The notes under the pieces: generated by a model
Seen by the model: the letters and a program-made list of their open reading frames with translations, nothing else
What the model was told of the DNA's origin: nothing
The model's database searches: none
In this document: piece by piece, positions 23,684 to 35,305 of the stretch
Layout: the number at the start of each line of letters is the position of its first letter
Numbering within the stretch: the stretch's first letter is position 1
Program-made: the position numbers and the translations under genes
Assembly: GCF_030247195.1 (NCBI RefSeq)
Contig: NC_080671.1
Coordinates: forward strand, 64,687,089 to 64,751,088
Direction of reading: 5' to 3'
DNA: 64,000 nt
From: Topomyia yanbarensis
Lineage: Eukaryota > Arthropoda > Insecta > Diptera > Culicidae

Positions 23684-25327
23684 AGGGTAGTTCTAATTTT
23701 ACCAAGATCAAAACATTAACTTTTTAATAATTCTCGCTAGAGCCAAACAAGCTTCAGCGAAGTTGTAGAACGACAAATTTTGGAAAACTTTGCTGAAGAC
23801 ATATAAGCTCTATCTGTCGTACTTTTTATTTTATAGCAAATTATAAATCGAAGGGTAGGGTGTTTCTTAGTGTTTATTTTTTGAAAAACTATTTCATTCA
23901 AATAACTTTTTCGGTATTGATTAAAAACCAAAGTATTCGGACAACTTTAAGATTGTTACAAGGCAAATAGTTTGTTTTCTGGCACAACATATCTAACTTT
24001 TTTCTTGTTGAAAAGTTATGAGCACTGTTTCACCAAAAAGGGAGTGTTTTGGTATAACAATATCGGTCATTGGGGCAAACAAAAGATAATTATTTTTCGA
24101 CCATTAAAAAAGTCATGGTTGGATTTATAATTGAGCTAAAATAGCGAAGACGATATTTTTTAAAAATTTCATAAAAATTCATTTCATTTCATAAAAGTGA
24201 TTTTAAAAAAATATTTTTGATATATTAAGTACTTATATCTTTTGAATAAAAGAAGCTAGAGTTTTGGTGTTTTAGAAGGAAATGTTCGTCTTTTAAAACT
24301 CAGAAAAGCATCTGAAGGATAGGTTGAAAAAAAATGAAAACTGCAAAAGTTAGTTGAAAATTTGGTTTTTCACGAATTGACCCTTTGCAATATGTTTAAA
24401 TTATTTTCACAGTGGACAACATAAAAAAAGTTTCATTTTCATGATAAAATATTTTATTTTACAATACTTTTCTACTATTTTAAATAGTGAATAGGGTGAG
24501 TCTAAATTTCAGAATCAAAGAATCAGAAAATTAACTTTTTAATGGTTCGAGAAAGAGTTTCGTTGTCTTCCAGAAAAATGAAGTAAATAAAATTTTAAAA
24601 AACTTTGTCGAAGGTACTGAAACTTTATATCATGTACTTTTTATTTTACAAGAAATTTATTAAAAAAATAGGGTGGGTTTTCTTTGTATAACTTTTGCAG
24701 TTTTGGTTTTTAATTATGATCACTTTAGAAATACTTTCAGATACTTTGAAGGTAAACAATTTTTCTTAGCATTCCGAACCTCAAACTTATCTATTTAGAA
24801 AGTTAATAAAACTTTTTACTAAAAGTAAACTATTTTTTAGAAAATATTGCAAGATATAACAAAATATCGTATATTCCATTTTATGGTCATCCATACTACA
24901 AAGCACGCTATTTCATATGACAGTAAGGGTATTTAATGTCAAGTGCCCTAATCGAACATAATGCTATTTGAAAAAGTTATATTTTTTATATAAAAGTTCT
25001 TATAACTTTGAAACGAAAAATGTTTAGTAGTTGATGTTTTAAAGAAAATTATGCGCCCTAAAACAGTGTTCAAGTTGTCAAAAGTTTACTTTAGTGTAAA
25101 ATAAAAACTACAAAAGTTATAGAAATGAAACCGTTATTTTAAGAAACACACTAAAGCTTCCATTTGGGTTTCTTGTGTAATGGAAAGTATAAAAGCTAGA
25201 GCTTGCATGTCTTCAGCAAGTTTGTCTAAAATGTGCTGCTCTACAACCTAATCGAAGACAGCAAAGCTCTATCTCGAACCATCAAACAGTTCAATTTAAA
25301 ATACTACTAAAATTAGAACCACTCTAG
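23684..25327. mobile_element. Foldback element with internal direct duplication (1.64 kb)
   Basis: The left end AGGGTAGTTCTAATTTT pairs with the right end AAAATTAGAACCACTCTAG. CAACTGTT (23676-23683) and CATCTGTT (25328-25335) may be an 8-bp TSD with one mismatch. A diverged direct copy of the left arm begins near 24493 (AGGGTGAGTCTAAATTTC, then ATTAACTTTTTAATGGTTCG and ACTTTGTCGAAGG). The element therefore contains two direct left units and one inverted right unit. It has no ORF. Confidence 0.75.
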
Positions 25328-25335
25328 CATCTGTT

Positions 25336-26539
25336 TAAACAAAGAAAAAGGGCCTTGCAAAGCACAACAACTTTGCCAAATATATTGAAAGATAAGTCAT
25401 TTAATTTTGGCAAAACGTTAAAATTGACATTCTGGACCATTGTGCAGTCGTACGATCCCGGACTTAAGTCCATATACAAAGGTTACGCGATATTCTCGCT
25501 AGTATTTTTCTCGTACCAGCTGAGCCATCAGAGACATATGTGCGAGATTTTAGGTGATTTGAACGTAAAATAAATTTTCACAACTTTCTGAAGGGCATGA
25601 CTCAAGTGTTTTTCCAATATTTGATCATAGGAACTACATCCCGTTATTTTAGTTTTTCAAAGAAACGATTGATTTTATGCATTGCATCACTTCATCAAAA
25701 TTATCCGTGTGATGAAACTACATCGTAAAATCGGCAAAAATAAGTCACTAGTTGGTTTAGTTGTTGTTGAGATAACTGTTTGTCATGAATTTTTGTTGAA
25801 TTCGGACTTCTAATTTGATAACAACAACGACGCCCGTGAATGCCCGCAATCACACTATACTCATTCGAAAGCTTTCAATTTTATCTTTAAAATAAGTATA
25901 TGCCAGTTTGCTATAAGCAGTCAAAATTTTAAAGAACTGTGAATGATTATTACTGATATTGAATTTGAATAATCGCTTTATGGCTAAAATAATGATATGA
26001 ATACATCACAACTTTCAGAAAGCATTGAGAGGTTTTACTAATTATCAAAAGTGAGTAGCCTAGTGGGAATCAGTAAATATTTTCAATCAATTAAAATATG
26101 TCATAAAATGTTTCTGGAACTATTTCTTGCTAACTTACGCAGTAACTGTCAAATTGAGTCAACAGAGTTAAGTTCTAGTCATTTGGTAAGACTATTTTGA
26201 TCAGAATTCGTATAGCATTGATATATCTTAAGGGTAAGCGATATTATCCAAATAATATAAGACATTTTTAAAAGAAACATACGCGAAAAAGGGGGTAATG
26301 ATTTATTTTTATGTAATATATGAAATAAGCAATCTAAGTCACTTAAAATACACGTGCGAAAAAAAAATGTTAACCATCTTGTTGATTAGTGATTGTAATT
26401 AAACATTCCACTAAGACGCTCAAAATATTTGTCTTGAAAATTTAAGAAAATGTAGTTTTCATATCAAATAACCCACTAATGAATTGAACGTTCCAAAATT
26501 AGTCGAACATATCTTATTTGATCCATAAAAACTAAATAA
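25336..26539. other. Unassigned AT-rich stretch
   Basis: No ORF above 72 codons and no clear repeat or RNA fold. Confidence 0.4.
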
Positions 26540-26960
26540 CCATTTCTGAAGCACCATAATGAGATGTAAATCAATTCGTTTCAACATGGAAAATAAATTC
26601 AGCTCACCATAATTACTATTGAAAAAATCATTATGAAAGATGAAATACTTACTGTTGAGCCACCCTAATAAGTAGTAAAATAATTTCTATTTTTATAACC
26701 TAAATTGAATTCATCGTGCAAAAATTTCTTTAAAAAAATTTTTGAACCTTCACAACAAAATAGTTTTTTGAGCCACCCTAATGTTAATTTTGTCATATTA
26801 CTATTGAAATATTATTTATATTTTAAAAACAATTTCGACAAAATATATATTTTTGAGTCACCCAAATGAATAGTAAATGTTTATTTTTAATATGCTTTAA
26901 TATCAAAAACGAATTCAGCGTACCAAAATTTCATAAAATTGTCCTATTTCAACCGATACG
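26540..26960. repeat. Very degenerate AT-rich tandem repeat
   Basis: GAGCCACCCTAAT-like boxes occur near 26548 (GAAGCACCATAAT), 26657, 26772 and 26853. ATTCAGCGTACCAAAATT-like boxes follow several of them. Spacing is about 81-115 bp. Confidence 0.55.
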
Positions 26961-27789
26961 GCAATGTTTTGGCTTTAGTCCACCTTTTGTTCTAAGTCTT
27001 GCCACTGTGCGTACGGATCAGAAATTCGCTCTTCTCTGACGTGTATGTGATATACAGTGCGCGAGGTGGAACAGTTGATCAAGGTGAAAATGGAACCTGC
27101 TCTTACAGAAGTTTCACACATACAGCCACATCATACGAGACAAATAGTACTCATAACGTTTAACTTCTTAGCCGAGGCAGAAATCTTCGTAGCGAAGAAC
27201 AACATGTAATATGACGTCGAATATGAAAATGTCAACACCAAGATCCCCATGTATATGGACCTTGATTTGACGAAAATTCGCACACACGATCTGGCACCTC
27301 GTACTAGCACAGATTATATATGGGTAGTCGCTGTAGACATAGCCATCACCTTACACATAGTACCAAACCCGCTACCACTGCCAAAGCAATGGCAATAGTC
27401 TAATACAAATCTATCCTGACATTCGATAATCAAACAGAGATGAACAGCAGTATTTCATTCATGCTGTAATCATCGATAGGTTTTAAGTGGTGATTTTACT
27501 TGACTTCTTTTTTGTCGGTTCTCACGGTAAAGAGGAACAAGTCTCTCATTGCTGTTGAGCTATGTTGGTACACTTGAGCGATTCGTAGTAATACTGCCTA
27601 AGCTGGACTCCTGTCAGCAGAAGACAAAAGATTAAGATTTAAAGCCTGTTTCTAATAACCTTGTCACTTCTAGTTTTCCGATCTGTATATTTGACATGCT
27701 TGCGCTCACTTAAGTATTATGGCTCTGAATTTTCATAACATTCCCTACTCAGTAATCTCTAGCTAACTGAATGCCGTTAAAAAGTAAAA
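26961..27789. other. Unassigned spacer
   Basis: Includes a weak relative of 23107-23141 at 26999-27047. No gene signature seen. Confidence 0.35.
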
Positions 27790-29398
27790 AAAACCTGTTT
27801 TAATCCACCTAGCGGTGCAATTGTGCCTTTCTCATTTCTCTAAACTATGGCACGGAGGCTTTTTATGTTCAACATAATCGTGGAAATGTCCATTACATTC
27901 TTAGTACACTTTGCACTTATACACAATGGCATGCCAGCCACGAACTTGATGAGCTACGTGTCGACGGTGAAACACTTGAAACAAAAAAATATCATACTCC
28001 ATTAGCCTAATCAGCATTAGATCAATGTTATCTGCTTGCTAACTCATTTTGTCATGCGGGGATGGGTATGTGAAGAGGGCGAAAGTCCCATGAATGAACG
28101 ACTCCCCAGCTTAAATTGGTATGCTTTGTAATATAGTGGTGGTTTAAAGATGATGGGATTGAAAGGGAGGGGTATGAGGTGGTGGTCTGAGCGGTGATTT
28201 AAGGAGATTTTTAAAGGAGGGGAGTGAACAGTAGAGGGGGGGGGGGTGTAACCCCTCTCCGTAAACCATCAACTACGCCCCTGTTAAAATCCAGAAACCT
28301 TATGCGAGTTGAAAAAAAAATTTGGCCGGGATTAGGTTGACGTTTTTCAGAGTGATTGCATAACCTTTCTATATGAGAAAGGCAAAAATGTGCAAAATCC
28401 AAAAACGTGAATCTTCGTCAAATTTTTTTCGTGTTTGCATCAAATCTCGACGTTTTATGCACCTTGAATACATTTAGCATCAAAAATAAAAATTCTATTT
28501 TTAATTTTTCCTATAGTTTTTATGCGAAATTTCTGTGTGGCCGCACTCTGAAACCCGTAATTCCGGAACCAGAATTCCGATCTATCCAAAATTCAATAGC
28601 AGCCGATAGGAAGGTTGCACCTTTCATTTCAGACTAAGTTTGGGCAAATCGGTCCAGCCATCTCTGAGAAAAATGAGTGACATTATTTGACACATACGCA
28701 CATACATACACACACACACACATACACACACATACACACACACACATACATACACACATACACACACACATACAGACTTTTTCCGATCTCGACGAACTGA
28801 GTCGAATGGGATATGACACTCGGCCCTCCGGGCCGGGATTAGGTTGACGTTTTTCAGAGTGATTGCATAACCTTTCTATATGAGAAAGGCAAAAATGTGC
28901 AAAATCCAAAAACGTGAATCTTCGTCAAATTTTTTTCGTGTTTGCATCAAATCTCGACGTTTTATGCACCTTGAATACATTTAGCATCAAAAATAAAAAT
29001 TCTATTTTTAATTTTTCCTATAGTTTTTATGCGAAATTTCTGTGTGGCCGCACTCTGAAACCCGTAATTCCGGAACCAGAATTCCGATCTATCCAAAATT
29101 CAATAGCAGCCGATAGGAAGGTTGCACCTTTCATTTCAGACTAAGTTTGGGCAAATCGGTCCAGCCATCTCTGAGAAAAATGAGTGACATTATTTGACAC
29201 ATACGCACATACATACACACACACACACATACACACACACATACACACACACATACATACACACATACACACACACATACAGACTTTTTCCGATCTCGAC
29301 GAACTGAGTCGAATGGGATATGACACTCGGCCCTCCGGGCCGGGATTAGGTTGACGTTTTTCAGAGTGATTGCATAACCTTTCTATATGAGAAAGGCA
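27790..29398 (-). repeat. Family A copy, minus strand, with 507-bp tandem duplication
   Basis: On the minus strand it starts at 29398 with TGCCTTTCTCATATAGAAAG and ends near 27797 with GAGAAAGGCACAATTGCACC and GCTAGGTGGATTAAAACAGG. The 5' part is present twice as exact 507-bp units, 28324-28830 and 28831-29337, followed by a third partial start. The 3' interior (about 27850-28320) includes a poly-G run and unrelated-looking filler. Matching 76-codon frames (28407-28637, 28914-29144) lie in the duplicated units. Confidence 0.82.
28324..29337. repeat. Two tandem 507-bp units, nearly identical
   Basis: GGCCGGGATTAGGTTGACG begins units at 28324, 28831 and (partial) 29338, exactly 507 bp apart. 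The two full units differ only in the phase of the CA/CATA microsatellite. The junction lies in the CCCGGAGGGCC box, where a short GGCC direct repeat could have mediated the duplication. It may be recent, or an assembly duplication. Confidence 0.9.
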
Positions 29399-29557
29399 AT
29401 AAAATGTGACTACATATTAGTCCAATTAAAAAAGGAAACAAAAATATCAAAATATTTATATCGAATTATGGACAAGTAGAATCCGTCACAACCAATACTT
29501 GGAGAAATTTTTTCCCAGCCATTCTCAATTGTGTTCGGCTAGTGCGAGTGCGGGTGA

Positions 29558-29785
29558 ACTAACCTATATCGTCATACTTCAATCTCTAGACAAGATCATC
29601 CCAAGGTGCTAACTGTGTACAAAGAATATTGTCACACACTCTGGGCGTGTCAGTTCTGTAACCAGAAGGCACACTACGGTAAGCCATGCGCCAAAACAAC
29701 TAAAGAAAACTCATCTACTAAAGAAAACTCATACACTAAGCAGCCTTCGACATCTACTGATTCCTCACGGATAGCAGGCCATTAA
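29558..29785 (+). pseudogene. Retroelement gag fragment with one CCHC zinc knuckle
   Basis: This reading frame lies between stops and has no usable start. It contains CQFCNQKAHYGKPC, an exact CX2CX4HX4C nucleic-acid-binding knuckle as in ORF1/gag proteins of non-LTR retrotransposons. A Lys/Ser/Thr-rich tail and a stop follow. The flanks carry no other clear part of the same element. The 30106 retroelement inserted ~300 bp downstream. The family is unknown; it differs from the ORF1 at 30406. Confidence 0.55.
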
Positions 29786-30405
29786 AAAAAATCCAGACAA
29801 ACGCTATTCCACGGTATCCCAAAGCCAATAGTTAATATACCTAGGGAAAAAATAAACAAGAAAGAAGACGACTATATCAAAGTCGCTCGAAAACACCAAA
29901 AGCACCAAATTTTTAACAGATAAAATCAGAGCTACTACAGTACAGCGACGACAACATGAACGCAAACACGAGCGAGGGAGAAGGCAGACGGAATGATCAG
30001 CAAGCGACAGAGGATAAACCTGACCAATGCTCACCGCCAATACGAGAATACGAGAAGTGGAAAGCCGTGCGCTCAGAATAGACGGTCGCAATAAGATTCT
30101 GTTGTAATACGTCTCCCAACCTTTGAACGGAACGGATCGTTATATTTCACAGTGGTGTTCGGTGTGTAAATTTCAGTGAGTGAAGGTCATCCTTTGTTCG
30201 TTCGTTAGCTGCCGTTCTGTTGGTGCCGGCAGTAAATCTAGTACATTGTTTTCGCTGGTGCGGAACAATCGACGTTGTTTGCAGATAAGTTTTGCTTTAT
30301 TTTTTTCCTCGTTTGCTTTCTTTCCTTTTCCCTACTTTTACTTTACCTTGTAATCAAATAATAAGACACATTCCCGTTTATATAACGCTCTGCCCTCGTG
30401 CTTAA

Positions 30406-31308
30406 ATGGCCGAGGGCGAAATACCATCTGATGTAATTATGGAAGTCCCTGATCCCCCTAACACTCGCATTGCTCCCCGTATAAAGCAGTACCCAGAAGG
30501 TTCCTGGGTGGTATATTTTCGGACCGGAGAGAAATCGGTTAATATATTAAAACTTTCTCGAGATCTGACTGCTAATTACCCGGCCGTAACTCAGATAACA
30601 CGTGTTTGGGCAAACAAGATACGTGTTCTAGTGAATGATCTCGGCCAGGCAAACGCGATTGCTTGCTGTGAGCGCTTTACGCGGGAATTTAAAGCGTACG
30701 AGCCTTGTGTGGCCGTAGAAATCGATGGGGTGGTGTCCGAACCGGGCCTGAAATGCGAAGAACTGAAGGAGCACGGGGTTGGCTGCTTTAAGGACCCCTC
30801 ACTTGAACAGATTAAGATCTTGGAATGCAAACAATTGTATACCGCAAACACCGAGGGAGGTAAGACTACCTACTCTCTATCAGGCTCGCTTCGGGTGACA
30901 TTCGCCGGGTCCTCTCTTCCCAACTACATCCTCCTTGACAAGGTTCGCCTACCAGTTCGCCTGTTCGTACCGCGGGTCATGAACTGCAGCAATTGCAAGC
31001 AGTTGGGCCACACAGCCACATATTGTGGAAATAAGAAACGATGCGGCAAATGCGAAGGAGAGCATGAGGATGACTCTTGCGACAAAGACACTGAAAAGTG
31101 TGTTTACTGCGGGGGCCCTTCACATGCTCTTAAATCATGCCCTGCGTACAAGCAGCGCGGGGATAAAATTAAGCGCTCCCTTAAGGAACGCTCAAGGCGT
31201 TCTTATGCAGATATGCTAAAGAATGCTTCGCCATCTGTCCTGTCGACCACAACTCGTATCGACCGATTGCAATGCTGTCCTGTATTAGGAAGTTGTTCGA
31301 GAAAATGA
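30406..31308 (+). pseudogene. ORF1 (gag-like) protein, C-terminally truncated by fusion
   Basis: Nucleic-acid-binding ORF1 protein. It starts at ATG 30406 (MAEGEIPSD). The N-terminal ~190 residues hold an RRM-like region (around WVVYFRTGEKSVNI and RVTFAGSSLPNY). Three knuckles follow: CSNCKQLGHTATYC (CX2CX4HX4C), CGKCEGEHEDDSC (CX2CX3HX4C) and CVYCGGPSHALKSC (CX2CX4HX4C). About 280 residues match the 53624-54988 protein at roughly 75-80% by eye. From about 31245 the frame runs out of ORF1 into RT DNA in a wrong frame and stops at 31308, so the usual C-terminal ~170 residues are missing. Confidence 0.88.
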
Positions 31309-33399
31309 TCTTGTTTCGCCTCGACAATTGGGTTGAAGCAAATGGCTTACTGTCAGATACACAATTTGGCTTTCGCAAAGGCAAAGGGACGAACGATTGC
31401 CTTGCGTTGCTTTCTACAGAAATCCAAATGGCCTATGCTAACAAAGAGCAGATGGCATCAGTCTTCCTGGATATTAAGGGGGCTTTTGACTCAGTTTCTA
31501 TCAACATTCTGTCAGAGAAGCTGCACCAGCATGGTCTTTCGCCAATTTTAAATAACTTTTTGCTAAACCTGTTGTCTGAAAAGCACATGCACTTTTCGCA
31601 TGGCGATTTAACAACATCGCGATTTAGCTACATGGGTCTTCCCCAGGGCTCATGTCTAAGTCCCCTGCTCTACAATTTTTACGTGAATGACATTGACGAT
31701 TGTCTTGCCAATTCATGCACGCTAAGGCAACTTGCAGACGACGGGGTGGTCTCTGTTACAGGGCCCAAAGCTGCCGACTTGCAAAGACCATTACAAGATA
31801 CCTTGGACAATTTGTCTGCTTGGGCTCTTCAACTGGGTATCGAGTTCTCCACGGAGAAAACTTCTATTAATGGGTGAAACGATCAATCAGGTCTTCACAT
31901 TTAAATATCTCGGGGTCTGGTTCGACTCTAAAGGTACCTGGGGATGTCACATTAGGTATCTGAAACAGAAATGCCAACAAAGGCTCAATTTTTTCCGGAC
32001 AATAACTGGAACATTGTGAGGTGCCCACCCAGGAGACCTAATCAGGCTGTACCAAACAACGATATTGTCGGTGATGGAGTACGGATGTTTCTGATTCCGC
32101 TCCACTGCGAACATACACTTCATCAAACTGGAGAGAATCCAGTATCTTTGCTTGCGCATTGCCTTGGGTTGCATGCACTCGACCCATACGATGAGTCTCG
32201 AAGTGCAGGCGGACTTTCTTCCGCTAAAAAATCGATTTTGGGAACTCTCATATCGATTGCTCATCCGATGCGATATTCTGAACCCGTTGGTGATTGAAAA
32301 CTTCGAGAGGCTCGTCAAGCTTAATTCTCAAACCCGTTTTATGTCCTTGTACTTCGACTACATGGCACAGAGCATCAATCCTTCTTCGTACAATCCAAAC
32401 CGTGTCCGTTTCCTAGATACTTCTGATTCTACTGTATTCTTCGACACAACCATGAAGGAAGAGATTCGTGGAATCCCGGACCATATACGCCCGCAGGTGA
32501 TCCCCAATATATTTTATAATAAATTCCGAGAAGTCGACTGGGACAAAATGTTTTACACTGACGGATCAAATCTCGATGGGTCCACTGGCTTCGGTATCTT
32601 CAGTAATACTATCACCGCTTCATTCAAGCTCAATAATCCTGCTTCAGTTTACGTCGCAGAGTTAGCTGCAATTCAATACACCCTTGGGATCATCGACACT
32701 CTGCCCACAGATCACTACTTCATTGTTTCGGACAGCCTCAGCTCTATCGAGGCTCTTCGTGCGGTGAAGCCTAAAAAGCAATTCCCGTATTTTCTGGGGA
32801 AGATAGAGGAGTCCTTGTGTACGTTATCTGAAATTTTTTATCAGATTACCTTTGTTTGGGTCCCCTCTCATTGTTCTATCCCGGGCAATGAAAATGCCGA
32901 CTCATTAGCAAAGGTGGGCGCATTAAATGGTGACATATACGAAAGACCAATCTGCTTCAACGAATTTTTTAGTATTTGTCGTCAGAGGACGCTCAACAGT
33001 TGGCAAACCTCGTGGAGCAATGGGGAACTTGGACGATGGCTACATTCGATTATCCCAAAGGTATCAACGAAGCCTTGGTTCAGGGGGATGGATGTGGGTC
33101 GTGATTTTATTCGTGTAATGTCCCGACTTATGTCCAATCACTACACCATGGATGCGCATTTACGGCGTATTGGGCTTGCGGAAAGTAGTCTGTGCGCTTG
33201 TGACGAGGGCTATCACGACATCGAGCACGTTGTCTGGGTATGCGCCGGGTATTGTGACACCAGGTCTCAGTTAAAGGAATCCCTTCGGGCCCGAGGTAGA
33301 TCACCCAATGTACCAGTCCGACATATGCTGGCAACTCGTGATTTCTCCTATATATCCCTTATTTATACTTTCATAAAAACGATAAATATCCCAATTTAG
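31245..33399 (+). pseudogene. ORF2 remnant: reverse transcriptase and RNase H
   Basis: The RT frame begins abruptly at the YRPIAMLSCIRKLFEKM region with no endonuclease ahead. RT motifs: FLDIKGAFDSV (motif A), GLPQGSCLSPLLYNF (motif B), and QLADDGVV (motif C, with Leu where Tyr or Phe is usual). About 47 bp are missing near 31868 relative to the other copy, shifting the frame. TGA codons then interrupt it near 32018 and 32092. The frame from 32152 encodes the thumb/connection, RNase H (MFYTDGSN, AELAAIQYTL, IVSDSLSSIEA and SIPGNENADSLAK carry the D-E-D-D residues) and a terminal CACDEGYHDIEHVVWVC motif. It cannot yield a working enzyme. RT/RNase H protein is about 97-99% like the 50034-52208 copy by eye. 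Confidence 0.9.
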
Positions 33400-34250
33400 C
33401 CCCTCTCTTTTTGTTTCTCGTTTTTAGAGTTTCCTCCTGCCTTGTGGAACCGATCAGCTCCAGAGTGCCACTATGTAACCGCCGTCGCCCTTACCACTAC
33501 GCCTGCATAGAAGGAAACTGAAGCGAGAGCGACTCGAGGTCCGATGACTTTTGAAGGATTCCCCGCGGGTCCGAAGAATACCATCCGCCAATCCGGTACT
33601 CGACGACTTACTAGACTGAGGCGCAAATTTGTTTCGCTGATCCCCCTTCCCCCCCTTCGAGCGAAAGTTGCAAGTTTTGCTCTTCTTTCCCTGTCTCTCC
33701 CCTGTCCTTGATACAACTGCTGCTACACTGATGCGGAAATAAGCCACCCTCTGAATATCTTGACCAAGCATAAGTTTTAGTTAAAAAATTCAAATTAGTA
33801 TTCTGTATTCCTAGTTTTAAGATAGCTATAATTTTTACTCTTTATTGAAACTCTTGTCCTCCATCCTGTAAATAGAATTGTATCCCTAGTTTTAAGATAT
33901 CTGTGAAATTTCTCATAAATATTTGTTCCCCCTTTTGTGTACTAAACTTTATTGTTAGTTTTAAGATAACTGTAAAATATTTCGTAAAATACTATTACTC
34001 CCCCTCTTGTATATCAAACTGAATCCCTTGTTTTAAAATTTTTCATAAAAAAATCTTTTGACCCTCTCTTGTATATTGAATCTTATTTCTAGTCTTAAGA
34101 TAGCTGTAAACTTTCTTTTCTTTTATAAAAAAATATTTCAACATTGTAACCTCCTAGTTTTAAGATATCCAATATGTAAAAACAAAAAAAAATGGCACCG
34201 CCAAGCTAACGCATTTGTGCCTATCAAATAAACGAAATGAATAAAAAAAA
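33400..34250 (+). repeat. 3' UTR of the retroelement with a repeated CTAGTTTTAAGATA motif
   Basis: After the stop comes ~380 bp of mixed sequence. From 33810 to 34180 the motif CTAGTTTTAAGATAGCTGTA recurs about six times, roughly every 60-70 bp, separated by CCCCCTCTTGTATA-type pyrimidine runs. It ends GCACCGCCAAGCTAACGCAT, ATAAACGAAATGAAT and an A-run. The same structure occurs in reverse at 49234-49690, so it belongs to the family. Confidence 0.85.
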
Positions 34251-34263
34251 AAGATTCTGTTGT

Positions 34264-35040
34264 TTTTAATTATCTTCCATGAATTGTATATTATTTTTAA
34301 AAATAGGCGAATGGCGAATGACGTGGTGAGATTTTCAGAGCAATCATGCTCTGAAAATCTAGTGAAATCGTCTTAGGGCACCAGCGGCTGCTCGTTCAGT
34401 GGGCCATAAGCGCGACTTCCGGAGGGGTATGGACGGTCCTGGAATTCATCTTTCGCATCATTTGATTTATTGGAGCGTGGGCTTTTAACAAACTATAGTC
34501 GAAGAACTTGCGCTTCATCCTCAACAAACAGCTACAGTCGTTCACTGACCTCCATCTGATGAGTCGTCGCTGCTGTTGTCAAGCACTACGAAGCATACTC
34601 CTCGCTCTGCCTACTCGCTACTGCTGTAGTAGATGTGATACTTGAACGAGGTACCTGTAGCTTGCATTACTGCGCCGAATTCTCGTTTGCCTGCGCAGCG
34701 CCATCAAACTTTCAGGAAGCTAAAATCCCCACATTCACTTTTTGAAGTTTTTTTGTACAAACAGGGTGTCTTTCATCAGTTCTAACACGGTACTAACGTT
34801 CCATGTAGAACGTTTCCAATCCGTTTCCGTTGCAGGCCCGTTTTTTCCGACTGTTCCATGCTGTATCTTTATTTACACTTCTCGGGTTTGTTGGTAGATA
34901 TGCGGTCATGATGGGGTTGCCATCTTGGATACAGCACGGTATTAAATTTTCTCCTTCAGCCACCCGTTTCGAGACAGACGCTGTTTCGAGCTATTCCTAA
35001 CGCTCTTTGAATTCCCATTTCCCTGTCAGCATACGACTAA
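34264..35040. other. Target-side flank and unassigned DNA
   Basis: 34331-34395 has a short palindrome around AGATTTTCAGAGC / GCTCTGAAAATCT followed by AGTGAAATCGTCTTAGGGCA. The latter recurs inverted near 60485-60520, so it is a dispersed repeat. I see no gene. Confidence 0.45.
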
Positions 35041-35302
35041 GGGACCATTCATAAATTACGTAACGCGTTTAGGGGGGGGGGAGGGGGTACGAGAAGTTGT
35101 GACGTGTTGTGACATATGGGGGAGGGGGAGTAAGCTAGATCGTCACGTAACATGTTTTTACTGAACAAAAATTTTTTTTTCGAGGAATTTGTTACGTAAT
35201 AGGGGAGGGGGGGATAGAGAATTTTGTGACAATTTGTTACATGGGGGCAGGGGGGAGTCAATTTTGGGCGATTTTCGCGTTACGTAATTTATGAATGATC
35301 CC
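35041..35302. mobile_element. Harbinger/Tourist-like MITE (262 bp)
   Basis: Left TIR GGGACCATTCATAAATTACG; right TIR reverse-complemented GGGATCATTCATAAATTACG. The ~26-bp TIRs are flanked by TAA at 35038-35040 and 35303-35305. A 3-bp TWA target and GG-starting TIRs fit PIF/Harbinger. The interior is G-rich on the plus strand (GGGGGAGGGGG blocks with TTGTGACGTGTTGTGACATA). Degenerate relatives occur near 43547, 45415 and 47070. Confidence 0.82.
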
Positions 35303-35305
35303 TAA

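Larger units (their letters stand above)
30106..34250 (+). mobile_element. Non-LTR retrotransposon (I/Jockey-like, with RNase H), internally deleted
   Basis: Flanked by the perfect 13-bp TSD AAGATTCTGTTGT (30093-30105 and 34251-34263) and ending in an A-run preceded by GAAATGAATAAAA: hallmarks of target-primed reverse transcription. Order: ~300-bp 5' UTR, ORF1 (gag with zinc knuckles), then directly the RT and RNase H part of ORF2, then a 3' UTR with a repeated motif. The entire endonuclease region is absent. ORF1 is clearly more diverged from the 49234-55278 copy than RT/RNase H is. RNase H plus a C-terminal Cys/His motif suggests the I group or a related clade; the exact clade is not proven. 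Confidence 0.92.
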
